This document shows, one piece after another, positions 51,387 through 60,163 of a DNA stretch of 64,000 bases. The DNA is from CALXXL01 sp034926605. GTDB taxonomy: Bacteria > Verrucomicrobiota > Lentisphaeria > Victivallales > Victivallaceae. Numbering within the stretch: position 1 is the first letter of the stretch; each line of letters opens with the position of its first letter. The position numbers and the translations under genes are program-made. The notes beneath the pieces were generated by a model. It had not been told where the DNA came from, made no database searches, and saw only the letters and a list, made by a program, of their open reading frames with translations. The stretch lies in the NCBI GenBank assembly GCA_034926605.1, contig JAYFQV010000004.1, positions 124,001-188,000 of the forward strand, given 5' to 3'.

Positions 51387-51433
51387 AAATAAAATAAAAA
51401 CCGCGCTTCCCCGGGCCGACCGGAGAAACGCGG
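51387..51433 (-). terminator. intrinsic terminator of ilvC
   Basis: On the minus strand CCGCG and CGCGG close a hairpin with CTCCGG/CCCGGGG inside, followed by TTTTTATTTTATTT (51400 down to 51387). It isolates ilvC from the downstream NTP_transf_5 operon. Confidence 0.8.
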
Positions 51434-51456
51434 CACTATTGTCAGATTACAGCCAA

Positions 51457-52443
51457 CTATTTCTTTTCGAACAGTTTGCGGATTCTGGCGCCAACGATCT
51501 CGGCCGGATGATTGCCAAGCTCTTCACGTTTCGCCTTAAGAGTCTTGGCGCCGCTGCGGGCTTCGGCAATCCACTCACGGGCGAAAGTGCCGTTTTCGAT
51601 CTCTTCCAGCGACTTCTTCATGCGCTGCTTGACGTCGATCGGCAGAATGCGCGGGCCGTTGACGTACTCGCCCCATTCCGCGGTGTTGGAGATCACCTGG
51701 TTCATCTTCTGAATGCCACCCTCGTAGATCAGGTCGACGATCAGCTTGAGCTCATGGATGCACTCGAAATATGCCATCTCCGGCGGGTAACCCGCCTCGA
51801 TCAGGGTCTCGAATCCGTATTTCATCAGATCGACGCAGCCGCCGCACAGCACGTTCTGCTCGCCGAACAGGTCTTCATAGGTCTCCTGCTCCATGGTGCA
51901 CTCCAGCACGCCGGCGCGGGTGAGACCCTCGGCCTTGGCGATGGCCAGCGCGGTGGCGCGGGCCTTGCCGGTGTAGTCCTGCTTGACCGCGATCAGGCCG
52001 GGCACGCCGAAGCCTTCGACGAAGCGCTTGCGCTCCTCGGTGCCGGGGCTTTTCGGGGCGACCATGATAACATCCACGTCTTTCGGGGGAACGATCTCGC
52101 CGAAAACGAAGTTGAAACCATGGGAGCAGCTCAAGGTCTTGCCGGCGGTCATGAAGGGAGCGATTTCCTCCTTGTAGACCGGGCCATGATTCTCGTCGGG
52201 CAGCAGCATATGAATGATGTCCGCGGTCTTGGCGGCCTCGGAAACGTTCATGGTGTTGAAACCATCCTCAACCGCGGCGTCGAAGCTCTTGCCGGGACGC
52301 ACGCCGATGATCACGTTCAGACCGGAGTCGCGAAGGCAGAGGGCCTGGGCACGGCCCTGGGAGCCGTAGCCGATCACCGCAATGGTGCGGCCGTTAAGGA
52401 CGCTCAGATCGGCGTCGTGATCGTGCAGGATTTGCATATCCAT
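51457..52443 (-). CDS. ilvC: ketol-acid reductoisomerase
   Basis: 328 residues. Second common step of valine/isoleucine synthesis. The Rossmann loop is IAVIGYGSQGRAQALCLRDSG near residue 20. The Mg-binding segment is DLFGEQNVLCGG and the C-terminal knotted domain has AYFECIHELKLIVDLIYEGG, as in class I enzymes. The start is uncertain: an ATG at 52452 lies only 2 bases after AAGGAG, while the in-frame ATG at 52443 (MDMQILHDHD) is 11 bases away and preferred here. It stands alone between its own promoter and terminator. Confidence 0.95.
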   Translation of the reverse strand: MDMQILHDHDADLSVLNGRTIAVIGYGSQGRAQALCLRDSGLNVIIGVRPGKSFDAAVEDGFNTMNVSEAAKTADIIHMLLPDENHGPVYKEEIAPFMTAGKTLSCSHGFNFVFGEIVPPKDVDVIMVAPKSPGTEERKRFVEGFGVPGLIAVKQDYTGKARATALAIAKAEGLTRAGVLECTMEQETYEDLFGEQNVLCGGCVDLMKYGFETLIEAGYPPEMAYFECIHELKLIVDLIYEGGIQKMNQVISNTAEWGEYVNGPRILPIDVKQRMKKSLEEIENGTFAREWIAEARSGAKTLKAKREELGNHPAEIVGARIRKLFEKK

Positions 52444-52515
52444 TTTCAACATATCTCCTTGTTTGTCCGGTCACCGGGGGCCGGCGTTTACGTTGATCTG
52501 TCTTTTCGTTTGATT

Positions 52516-52544
52516 AATATACTGACACACACCGGTTAATACAA
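52516..52544 (-). promoter_or_regulatory. promoter of ilvC
   Basis: On the minus strand TTGTAT (52544-52539), a 17-base spacer, TATATT (52521-52516). The leader is about 65 bases; no leader peptide rich in Val, Leu or Ile is seen in it. Confidence 0.65.
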
Positions 52545-52562
52545 GTCTCTTTCGGAAATTAT

Positions 52563-52614
52563 TGAAAATTAAACGGCCGCAACCGCCCCTGAAAATGCGG
52601 GGCGGCCACGGCCG
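52563..52614 (-). terminator. intrinsic terminator of metE
   Basis: On the minus strand CGGCCG-TGG-CCGCCCC pairs with GGGCGG-TTG-CGGCCG (52614 to 52574) around a 10-base loop, followed by TTTAATTTT. Confidence 0.75.
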
Positions 52615-52634
52615 GAATAACGCCGCGGCGAGGG

Positions 52635-54899
52635 TTACCGTTCGGCGTTTTCCCTCAGTTCACGGGCTGCCGCAACCATGTTGCGCAGCGATGGAATGAC
52701 CTCGGCCCAATTGCGGGTTTTCAGCCCGCAGTCGGGATTGACCCAAAGCCGCTCCTTCGGGATGTAACGCATGGCGCGTTCAAGCAGCGACAACATTTCC
52801 TCCTTCGACGGGATGCGTGGGCTGTGGATGTCGTAAACGCCCGGCCCGATCTCGTTCGGATATTCATAATCACGGAAAGACTCAAGTATCTCCATTTTGC
52901 TGCGGCTGGATTCGATGCTTATCACATCGGCGTCCATGTCGGCAATCGCCTGAATTATGCGGTTGAACTCGCTGTAGCACATATGGGTATGTATTTGAGT
53001 GGAGTCGGCCACAGAGGAGGTGGCAAGCCTAAACGCGCCGGCCGCCCACTCGAGATAGGCGGGCTTCTTGCGTTCCTTCACCGGCATGCCTTCGCTGAAC
53101 GCCGCCTCGTCGATCTGAATGATCCGGATTCCGGCCTTTTCGAGGTCGCGCACTTCGTCGCATATCGCCAGCGCGATCTGGCCGCACACCTCCGAACGCG
53201 GCATGTCGTCGCGCACAAAACTCCAGCACAGTATGGTGACCGGCCCGGTCAGCATCCCTTTCATCGGCTTTCCGGTCAGCGACTGCGCGTAGGTTATCCA
53301 CTCCACCGTCATCGGCGCGGGGCGGGAAATATCGCCGTAGATCACCGGCGGTTTGACGCAGCGGCTGCCGTAGCTCTGCACCCAGCCGTTCGCGGTAAAG
53401 CAGAATCCGTCCAACTGCTGACCGAAATATTCGACCATGTCGTTACGCTCCGGTTCGCCGTGCACCAGCACGTCAAGGCCGATCTCCTCCTGCCGCCGGA
53501 CCGCCTCCGCGATCTCGCCGCGCATAATTTCACGATAGGCGGACGGCGTGATTTCTCCTCGCTTCGCCGCCCGGCGCGCGGCGCGAATGTCGGCGGTCTG
53601 CGGGAACGAACCGATGGTGGTGGTGGGGAACAAAGGCAATCCGAGCCATTCCTGCGCTTTTTTGCGAACCGGATAGGGGTTGCGACGGCGGCGCATTTCG
53701 GCTGTGACGGCCTCAAGGCGGGCGCGCACCTTTGCGTCGCAAACCCGGGAGCTGGCGCGGCGCCCGGAGGCGGCCGCGCGATTGTCCAAAAGTTCGGCAT
53801 CGTGCGGAATGCCGGAAACGAGGTCGCCAAGCAAGCTGACTTCGGCGCATTTCTGAACGGCGAACGCCATCCAGCTGCGGATTTCGGAATCGAGTGCGGT
53901 TTCACATTCGAGATCGACCGGACAATGCAGCAGCGAGCAGCTGGAGGCGACCATGAGACGGTCGCCCAGCGCGCCTTCGATCCGCCGCAGAATTTCCAGC
54001 GAGCGGTCGAAGTCGTTTCTCCAGATGTTCCGCCCCTCAACGATACCGGCGGAGAGGATCATCCCCGCAGGGAATCCGGCCAGTACCGCGTCGAGGTTTG
54101 CGCCGCCCCGCACCAGATCGAGATGCAAACCGGCACACCCGGAATCGAATGCAAGGTCGAGATTGTCGTCCAAAGTATCGAAATAGGTGGCCAGCAGTAT
54201 CTTTGCGTTCCCGGCCGCGGTGTTCAATCTGCGATAGACGTCGGCGAACGCCTCACGGCCGGCGGCGGGAAGATCGGACGAAAGGATCGGTTCGTCCAGC
54301 TGTATCCACTCGCAGACCGGCGCCAGTTCGCGGAGCACCTGTTCGTAAACCGCAGTCACCGCATCCAGCTGCCGCCAGCAATCATAGCCGTCCACGCCCT
54401 TGGCCAGCGCCAGATAGGTCACCGGCCCGATCAGCACCGGTTTCGGGCTGAACCCGGCGGCGGCGGCTTCGCGGGTTTCGTCGATGATCTGACGGCAAGA
54501 CAGTTCCGGACGAATGAAGCCGTCTATTTCCGGCACTATATAATGGTAATTGGTATTGAACCATTTGGTCATCTCCATCGCCGGAGTTCCGGAGGCACGG
54601 TCGCCGCGCGCCATCGCGAAATAAGAGGACAGCCCCCCGGACGGCAGCGACCGGAAACGCTCCGGAATCGCGCCAAGCATCGCGCTGGTGTCCAGCATTT
54701 GATCATACAGTGAAAAGTCCCCGGTGGCGACATGGGAAAGCCCGCTCCGCCGTTGAATTTTCCAGTGATTGAGGCGTAGTGCCCGGGCGCAATCGGTGAG
54801 TGAATGCGCGGGAATTTCGCCGTTCCAGAATGATTCGAGCGCGAATTTCAGTTCGCGTCTGGCTCCGATTCTGGGGAAGCCTAGGATGTGTTTCTTCAT
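52635..54899 (-). CDS. metE: cobalamin-independent methionine synthase
   Basis: 754 residues, nearly the length of the E. coli enzyme. Transfers the methyl group of 5-methyl-THF-polyglutamate to homocysteine. The N-terminus MKKHILGFPRIGARRELKFA is the family opening. Zinc ligands are in THMCYSEF (His and Cys) and WVNPDCGLKTR (Cys); GPVTILCWSFVRDD and IQIDEAAFSEG line the active site. The ATG at 54899 has AAAGGAG 8 bases upstream; the longer open frame upstream lies in the riboswitch region and is not coding. Expression should fall when B12 is plentiful (riboswitch). Confidence 0.97.
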   Translation of the reverse strand: MKKHILGFPRIGARRELKFALESFWNGEIPAHSLTDCARALRLNHWKIQRRSGLSHVATGDFSLYDQMLDTSAMLGAIPERFRSLPSGGLSSYFAMARGDRASGTPAMEMTKWFNTNYHYIVPEIDGFIRPELSCRQIIDETREAAAAGFSPKPVLIGPVTYLALAKGVDGYDCWRQLDAVTAVYEQVLRELAPVCEWIQLDEPILSSDLPAAGREAFADVYRRLNTAAGNAKILLATYFDTLDDNLDLAFDSGCAGLHLDLVRGGANLDAVLAGFPAGMILSAGIVEGRNIWRNDFDRSLEILRRIEGALGDRLMVASSCSLLHCPVDLECETALDSEIRSWMAFAVQKCAEVSLLGDLVSGIPHDAELLDNRAAASGRRASSRVCDAKVRARLEAVTAEMRRRRNPYPVRKKAQEWLGLPLFPTTTIGSFPQTADIRAARRAAKRGEITPSAYREIMRGEIAEAVRRQEEIGLDVLVHGEPERNDMVEYFGQQLDGFCFTANGWVQSYGSRCVKPPVIYGDISRPAPMTVEWITYAQSLTGKPMKGMLTGPVTILCWSFVRDDMPRSEVCGQIALAICDEVRDLEKAGIRIIQIDEAAFSEGMPVKERKKPAYLEWAAGAFRLATSSVADSTQIHTHMCYSEFNRIIQAIADMDADVISIESSRSKMEILESFRDYEYPNEIGPGVYDIHSPRIPSKEEMLSLLERAMRYIPKERLWVNPDCGLKTRNWAEVIPSLRNMVAAARELRENAER

Positions 54900-54909
54900 T
54901 CGGTTGTCT

Positions 54910-54930
54910 CCTTTCAAGTTTGAATGAAGG
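54910..54930 (-). promoter_or_regulatory. hairpin that can hide the metE ribosome site
   Basis: In the metE leader TTCAA pairs with TTGAA, extended by CCT with the AGG of the AAAGGAG site. It could be the translational output of the cobalamin riboswitch. Weak stem; inferred only. Confidence 0.35.
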
Positions 54931-55036
54931 GAGCACAACAGCCCGGAATTGAGCATACGCAAGGCATGACCGCGCACGGAAACGCGCCGCCGGAACCTTC
55001 CGCACCACCCGTCTAATCGCGAGACAGCCATGCCCG

Positions 55037-55178
55037 GCTTGCCACGGCGTCTCCTGGCTTCCGACCCGTCTTATAACGCCCGGCCCTTCCCGCGTGAGCA
55101 GTGGACCCGGCCGGTAATCGTCGGTTACAGTAGCGCGTCTGCGACGGACTTGCACCGTACTTCCGTTTCGCGGCAAAC
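55037..55178 (-). promoter_or_regulatory. cobalamin riboswitch upstream of metE
   Basis: On the minus strand the aptamer opens with a P1 strand GTTTGCC (55178-55172) that pairs with GGCAAGC (55043-55037). Inside are the conserved GGAAGTACGGTGCAAGTCC (55166 down to 55148), GCGCTACTGTAA, and near the 3' side the GGAAGCCAGGAGACGCC block, all hallmarks of the B12 element. The B12 box-like CCACTG occurs in GGGTCCACTGC. About 140 bases lie between the aptamer and the metE ATG and hold GC-rich stems as expression platform. B12 binding would shut off the B12-independent enzyme. Confidence 0.93.
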
Positions 55179-55193
55179 TTTTCGTCGGGGGAT

Positions 55194-55221
55194 AATATAA
55201 CACCGGGCGAAAGGATTTCAA
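55194..55221 (-). promoter_or_regulatory. promoter of the riboswitch-metE transcript
   Basis: On the minus strand TTGAAA (55221-55216), a 16-base spacer, TATATT (55199-55194). Transcription would start near 55187, just before the aptamer P1. Confidence 0.65.
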
Positions 55222-55233
55222 GCCGGGGAAACG

Positions 55234-56817
55234 CTACCAGACCGTCAGCAGCGCACCGAAAATCGCATCCGCGATCTCGGAATATCCCTTGCCCGCGCCC
55301 GCCGGGTGAACAGCATCGGCACCGGCATAATTGTTCTCGGCGTCAAAACAGAGCGAAAGCGGCACAAGTGTGACGTTGCGCAACCCGGCAAGCTCGGCCA
55401 GCGCAGCACGGTGCTGCCGGAACATTGTCTGGTGAGCCTCCACCGAATACATTTTGGTGCCGAACTGCCGCCCCATGATATCCTGAGGGCCGCGGAACGG
55501 TGGCAGTACCACCAGCACCGGAACATTCCACGCCTGATTCAACGCGGCGATTAGCGACGACATGTTTATGGTATAGTCCTTACTGTCGTAATCGTTTGTT
55601 CCGAGAAACAGCACCACCACATCCGGCCTGACGCCGGTTTTCTTTTCATAATAGGCAAAATCGACGGACTTGTTTACGGGATTCCAGAATGGATTGTACG
55701 AGGTGCAGACGGCCTCAGCATATGATACCTTGTCCGTCCCAGGAGCCTGGTCGCCACGCAGAAATTCGACGGTTCCTGACGGAAGCGGCTCTCCTTTGCC
55801 GTCCACCCGGTTGAGATAAAGCCAGTTCCCCTCCTTATGGGAAATCTCCTCGACCTCGAAATCAGAATAGCTGCCGTAAATCGTCAACAATTTGCAGCGT
55901 GTCTTAAGCGGCACCGCACAATCGGCCGAGGCAAGCATTAGCTTATAGTTGCCCTGATAGCCGTATTGCGAATCCCGCAGATAACCATCGGTGGTGTAAC
56001 CGCTGCGCGCTTCGTGCCGCAATTCGCCGCCGCGGGTGCCGACCATGGTGAGTGCTCCCGGCGCCACGGATGACTCGGCCAGCGACATCAAATTATTTAT
56101 CCAAGGCTTATCGTTGGAGAGCGAATCCCCGATGACAAGCAGTTTGATCTTTCTGTTCTTGCCGGAACCATTGTTCACTGTTAGCTCGGACAAACTTTCG
56201 GCCACTTTTTTCATGCGCCCGTCAAATACTTCCAGTTTCAACGGATATATCCCGGGAGCTATTCCCACATCGAAAACCAGCGCATCTTTCATCGCTCGTC
56301 CGACCGGGCAGCTCCACTTGAAAAAGTATTCTCCCGCGCCATTCTCAAGCAATCCATGATGGTATATTGCCAACGGCGCGCCGCCGTACATACATATACG
56401 CGACGGCAGATTCACCGAAAACATCTCCTGTTCCTCCATCGTGAACCCGTCCCACTTTTTGTCTATGGATATGCGAACATAAGCCGCCCCGGCCGGGGCG
56501 GTAAACTCAAGCGGCGACTTTCCGTTTTCAATCCCGGAAATATATACATGCTTTGGGTTATAAAACGCCAGCATACGGTTGCGGGGAATAATATAATGCT
56601 TCCCGGCCTGTACCGGTATGAAATCCGTGGCCGAATACTTTTGATTATAAAGCAATTCTCCCGATGAGAACAGCACATAATAGTTTTCGGTGTCATGCCC
56701 GGGCGTATAAAGGTTCTGCTCGGCCGCCGAAGCCGACAAGCCGATTCCGAACAGCAATGCCATCAATATTATTTTCCCAATCCAGAACCTCCCGGCAAAT
56801 CCAAAACCCGAAACCAT
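55234..56817 (-). CDS. secreted SGNH/GDSL hydrolase
   Basis: 527 residues from the ATG at 56817, which has AGGAGG 7 bases upstream (an in-frame TTG lies two codons earlier). A signal peptide ends near LFGIGLSASAAEQ. The N-terminal 200 residues are beta-rich and unrecognised. The hydrolase domain has block I LLVIGDSLSND, block III FLGTNDYDSKD and block V DAVHPAGAGKGY, giving Ser, Asn, Asp and His. This fits carbohydrate esterases or lipases acting outside the cytoplasm; the substrate is not known. It is divergent from the pst operon. Confidence 0.87.
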   Translation of the reverse strand: MVSGFGFAGRFWIGKIILMALLFGIGLSASAAEQNLYTPGHDTENYYVLFSSGELLYNQKYSATDFIPVQAGKHYIIPRNRMLAFYNPKHVYISGIENGKSPLEFTAPAGAAYVRISIDKKWDGFTMEEQEMFSVNLPSRICMYGGAPLAIYHHGLLENGAGEYFFKWSCPVGRAMKDALVFDVGIAPGIYPLKLEVFDGRMKKVAESLSELTVNNGSGKNRKIKLLVIGDSLSNDKPWINNLMSLAESSVAPGALTMVGTRGGELRHEARSGYTTDGYLRDSQYGYQGNYKLMLASADCAVPLKTRCKLLTIYGSYSDFEVEEISHKEGNWLYLNRVDGKGEPLPSGTVEFLRGDQAPGTDKVSYAEAVCTSYNPFWNPVNKSVDFAYYEKKTGVRPDVVVLFLGTNDYDSKDYTINMSSLIAALNQAWNVPVLVVLPPFRGPQDIMGRQFGTKMYSVEAHQTMFRQHRAALAELAGLRNVTLVPLSLCFDAENNYAGADAVHPAGAGKGYSEIADAIFGALLTVW

Positions 56818-56869
56818 CTGCAAGCCTCCTATGTTTATTTCTCAATATTTGCATTTCGTCACACAAATG

Positions 56870-56898
56870 AATATATTATCCTATCAGGATGATTTCAA
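56870..56898 (-). promoter_or_regulatory. promoter of the SGNH hydrolase gene
   Basis: On the minus strand TTGAAA (56898-56893), a 17-base spacer, TATATT (56875-56870). Confidence 0.6.
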
Positions 56899-56963
56899 TT
56901 ACGATACGATAAAATAACCGGAGAAACATCAAGACCCGGTGAATTTGACCGCCATCGGGCCCG

Positions 56964-56985
56964 TCCTAACAAAATCCTAACACTA
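56964..56985 (+). promoter_or_regulatory. candidate Pho box upstream of pstS
   Basis: Two direct repeats TCCTAACA begin 11 bases apart (56964 and 56975), with a degenerate third (ACCGACA, 56985-56991) in the same phase. The 11-base period is that of PhoB/PhoP binding sites. They lie 60-80 bases before the pstS ATG. PhoB is encoded in the same operon. Confidence 0.5.
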
Positions 56986-57044
56986 CCGACATATCGCCTG
57001 CATGTTTGCAAAGTAATTTATTCGCAGACAAGGAGAAGCACACC

Positions 57045-58052
57045 ATGAAAATGACAATCACGGCACTCGTCCCGGCGGTTATGACACTCTTCGCAGCCGG
57101 GTGTTCGGACGCAAAGACCACGCTTAACGGGGCGGGAGCCAGCTTCCCCGCCCCGGTCTACCAGAGCTGGACCCACACCTACTCCCAAAGCAACCCCGGA
57201 ATTCAGATCAATTACCAGAGCCTCGGCTCCGGTGCGGGGATCAACCAGATCAAGGCCGGCACCGTGGACTTCGCCGGTACCGACAACCCGCTCACGCTCG
57301 AGGAACAGAACGCGGCCGGTCTGGTCCAGTTTCCGATGCTGACCGGCGGTGTGGTGGTGATCGTAAACGTCCCCGGCGTGAAAAACAACGAAATGAAGCT
57401 GGACCGTTCCGCACTGGCCGACATTTTCCTCGGCAAAATCACCAAATGGAACGACGCCAGAATAAAAGAGCTCAATCCCGCCATCGCCCTGCCCGACCTC
57501 GACATCACGGTGGTGCGCCGCGCCGACGCCTCCGGCACCACCTACATATTCACCAACTACCTGTCCAAGGTCTCCACCGAATGGCGGGATAAAGTCGGCT
57601 GCGGCCCCTCGGTGCAATGGCCGGTCGGCATCGGCGGGCAGAAAAATCCCGGCGTCTGCAACAACGTGCTGAAAATCAACGGCGCCATCGGCTATACCGA
57701 ATACACTTACGCGGTGGAGGCAAAACTGTCCGCCGTGCAGCTTGAAAACCAATCCGGCAAATTCGTGACCCCCTCGCCGGAAGGGTTCGCCGCAAGCGCC
57801 GCCAACGCCGACTGGCAGAACGCCCCCGGCTTCTATATGGTGCTGACCGACCAGCCGGGCGACAACTCCTGGCCGATCACCGGTGTCACCTACATCCTTC
57901 TCCGTAAGGACTGCGATCAGGCAAAACGCGCGGAACTGGTCAAATACTTCAAATGGTGCCTGACCTCCGGCGCGTCGGCGGCAAAACAGCTCAACTACGT
58001 TCCGCTGCCCGAAAATGTGGCGGCGATAGTGACGGAAAGGGTACTGAAATGA
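57045..58052 (+). CDS. pstS: phosphate ABC transporter, phosphate-binding protein
   Basis: 335 residues from the ATG at 57045, which has AAGGAG about 9 bases upstream. A short lipoprotein-type signal ends in LFAAGC, slightly off the lipobox consensus at -3, so it is probably lipid-anchored. Phosphate-binding loops are GAGASFPAPVYQSW, SLGSGAGINQI, FAGTDNPL and RRADASGTTYIF. First gene of a pst-pho operon preceded by a candidate Pho box. The stop overlaps the next ATG by 4 bases. Confidence 0.95.
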   Translation: MKMTITALVPAVMTLFAAGCSDAKTTLNGAGASFPAPVYQSWTHTYSQSNPGIQINYQSLGSGAGINQIKAGTVDFAGTDNPLTLEEQNAAGLVQFPMLTGGVVVIVNVPGVKNNEMKLDRSALADIFLGKITKWNDARIKELNPAIALPDLDITVVRRADASGTTYIFTNYLSKVSTEWRDKVGCGPSVQWPVGIGGQKNPGVCNNVLKINGAIGYTEYTYAVEAKLSAVQLENQSGKFVTPSPEGFAASAANADWQNAPGFYMVLTDQPGDNSWPITGVTYILLRKDCDQAKRAELVKYFKWCLTSGASAAKQLNYVPLPENVAAIVTERVLK

Positions 58053-58396
58053 GCGACTACCTGAAAGGCAAGAACATCCGGCTACGCTGCAAGAAAAGCT
58101 ATCCCGGAGCCCACACCCACATCATCATCGGCAAAGTCGAGGATGAAAACGACCGCTACCTCGCGGTACGCGGCCGGACCTTCCACTTCGGCAAGCTCGT
58201 TTCCGGAATGCGCAGCCAGGTCTGCGCCGGAATCACCATGATCCGGGCTATCCCGTGGGACAACATCGAAATCATCCACTGGCTGGGTGAAAAGACCAAC
58301 TGGGACGCCGACTTCGACTTCGACCGCAACGGAAACCTTATCCTCAAGGACCGCGCCCACACCGTGATCGCGGAAAGCCGCGACGGACTCGACTAA
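58049..58396 (+). CDS. small protein embedded in the pst operon, unrecognised
   Basis: 115 residues, coupled to pstS by an ATGA overlap and ending 1 base before pstC. It starts MSDYLKGKNIRLRCKKSY. The pattern of short strands (HTHIIIGKVE, DRYLAVRGRTFHFG, CAGITMIRAIPW, NIEIIHWL) suggests a small beta-barrel such as an SH3- or Sm-like fold, with an acidic Asp-rich C-terminal part (DADFDFDRNGN). No signal peptide or membrane helix is present, so it is cytosolic. Its fixed place between pstS and pstC implies a role in phosphate uptake or signalling, which is inference from position only. Confidence 0.7.
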   Translation: MSDYLKGKNIRLRCKKSYPGAHTHIIIGKVEDENDRYLAVRGRTFHFGKLVSGMRSQVCAGITMIRAIPWDNIEIIHWLGEKTNWDADFDFDRNGNLILKDRAHTVIAESRDGLD

Positions 58397-58397
58397 A

Positions 58398-59309
58398 ATG
58401 AGGCATATCGACGTAACATTCAAAAACGTATGTCTGGCCTGCGCCGCGCTAGCCGGACTGCTGATGCTGGGCTTCTTCATCCAGCTGATCCTGGCCGGTT
58501 CCGACGCCTGGAGCACCTTCGGACTCGGTTTTCTAACCTCAACCGAATGGAACCCGGCGGAAGAGCAATTCGGCGCGCTGCCGAGCATAACCGGAACGCT
58601 GATAACCACGGCGATCGCGCTGGTTATCGCGCTGCCGCTGGCCTTTTCAGCCGCGCTGTATCTGGTGGACGCCCGTCCGCCGTTCGGAGAAATACTCGGC
58701 CACGCGGTCGACCTCCTTGCGGCGATCCCCAGCGTGATCTACGGCATGTGGGGTTTGTTCGTGCTGGCGCCGCTGATGCAGAACCACGTCCAGCCTTTTC
58801 TGGTGGACGTGCTCCACGCCGACGCGCTGCCGATCTTTTCGGACAAATATAACGGCTTCGGCCTCCTAACCGCCGGCATCATCCTGGGCATCATGATACT
58901 GCCATATATCTGCGCCGTAATGCGCGACGTGTTCCAGATGACCCCCGGCGTGCTGCGCGAATCAGCCTACGGCATCGGCTGCACCCGCTGGGAAACCGCC
59001 AAAGACATCGTTCTGCGCTACGGCATCCGCGGCATTCTGGGCGGCATCTTCATCGGGCTGGGACGGGCTCTGGGCGAAACCATGGCCGTGTTGTTCGTAA
59101 TCGGCAACTTCATGGAAATGCCGGGCAATCTTTTCGACTCCGGCACCACCATATCGGCGACGCTGGCCAACAACTTCGCCGAAGCCGACGGCCTCCAGCG
59201 CAGCGCCCTGTTCGCGCTGGGGCTGGTATTGCTGGCCATGAGCTTCGGCATCCAAGTGCTGGCGCAATACTATCTGCACGCAACCGGGGCAAAGCGGGGT
59301 GAAAGATGA
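58398..59309 (+). CDS. pstC: phosphate ABC transporter permease PstC
   Basis: 303 residues with six membrane segments. The permease EAA-like loop is visible in LRESAYGIGCTRWETAKDIV and GLGRALGETMAVLFVIGN. The early TSTEWNPAEEQFGALPSITG periplasmic stretch is typical of PstC. It forms the channel with PstA. Overlaps pstA by 4 bases. Confidence 0.95.
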   Translation: MRHIDVTFKNVCLACAALAGLLMLGFFIQLILAGSDAWSTFGLGFLTSTEWNPAEEQFGALPSITGTLITTAIALVIALPLAFSAALYLVDARPPFGEILGHAVDLLAAIPSVIYGMWGLFVLAPLMQNHVQPFLVDVLHADALPIFSDKYNGFGLLTAGIILGIMILPYICAVMRDVFQMTPGVLRESAYGIGCTRWETAKDIVLRYGIRGILGGIFIGLGRALGETMAVLFVIGNFMEMPGNLFDSGTTISATLANNFAEADGLQRSALFALGLVLLAMSFGIQVLAQYYLHATGAKRGER

Positions 59310-60163
59310 AAAAAAGAGGTCTGTTTCGCCGCAAGATCAAGGACCGCGCGGTGCGGATGTTTTCCGGCCTGGCCGTGGTCGTGGCGGTGGGTGCCATGCT
59401 GTGGATACTCTACACCGTGGCGGCGTACGGCATGGCGTCGCTTAACTGGGAGTTTTTCATAAACCCGTCAAAACCGTACGGCGCCGTCGGCGGCGGTATC
59501 GCCAACGCGATTATCGGCACCGTGTTCATCACTTTCGGAGCCGCGGTGATCGCCGTTCCGCCGGCGCTGCTGGCGGGAGTTTATCTTTCCGAATACAAAG
59601 ACCACCGCAGAACGGTGGCGTGTATGCGATTCTCGGCCAACGTGATGATGGGAATGCCGTCGGTGCTCGTCGGCCTGTTCGTCTACATGATACTGGTGGT
59701 GCCGACCGGCAACTTTTCCGGATTCGCCGCCTCCATCGCGCTGGCGATCATCATGTTCCCGGTGATAATGCGAACCACCGAGGACATGCTGGCGATGGTG
59801 CCGTACTCGCTGAGGGAGTCGGCGCTGGCTCTGGGCACGACCCGCGCACGCACCACGCTGCACATCGTGTGCAAAAGCGCGCGCCGGGGGCTGATCACCG
59901 GAGTGCTGCTCTCATTATCCCGGGTGTCGGGAGAAACCGCGCCGCTGCTGTTTACCGCGATGTTCGCCGACAGCTGGCCGACCGGTTACTTCACCGACCC
60001 CACCGCCAATTTGCCGGTGCTGATAACCCAGTACGCCACCGACTCGCCTTTCGAGTCGATGCACCGCATGGGCTGGGGCGCGGCGCTGGTGGTAACGCTG
60101 CTCGTGCTCTGTATCAACGTAGGAACCAGAATCGCATTCAGAGAGAAAAAATATGGCAACTAA
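59306..60163 (+). CDS. pstA: phosphate ABC transporter permease PstA
   Basis: 285 residues with six membrane segments and an N-terminal basic region (MKKRGLFRRKIKDRAVR). Diagnostic stretches are GGGIANAIIGT, LRESALALGTTRARTTLHIV (EAA-like loop) and SLSRVSGETAPLLFTAMF. Its 3' end overlaps the first possible pstB start by 11 bases. Confidence 0.95.
   Translation: MKKRGLFRRKIKDRAVRMFSGLAVVVAVGAMLWILYTVAAYGMASLNWEFFINPSKPYGAVGGGIANAIIGTVFITFGAAVIAVPPALLAGVYLSEYKDHRRTVACMRFSANVMMGMPSVLVGLFVYMILVVPTGNFSGFAASIALAIIMFPVIMRTTEDMLAMVPYSLRESALALGTTRARTTLHIVCKSARRGLITGVLLSLSRVSGETAPLLFTAMFADSWPTGYFTDPTANLPVLITQYATDSPFESMHRMGWGAALVVTLLVLCINVGTRIAFREKKYGN

Noticed and set aside
52824..54713. 629-codon open frame opposite metE
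   Set aside because: Shadow of metE; metE has full zinc-site motifs and correct length.
54900..55031. Upstream extension of metE by 44 codons
   Set aside because: The stretch is the riboswitch expression platform, and the ATG at 54899 has an ideal ribosome site and matches MetE N-termini.
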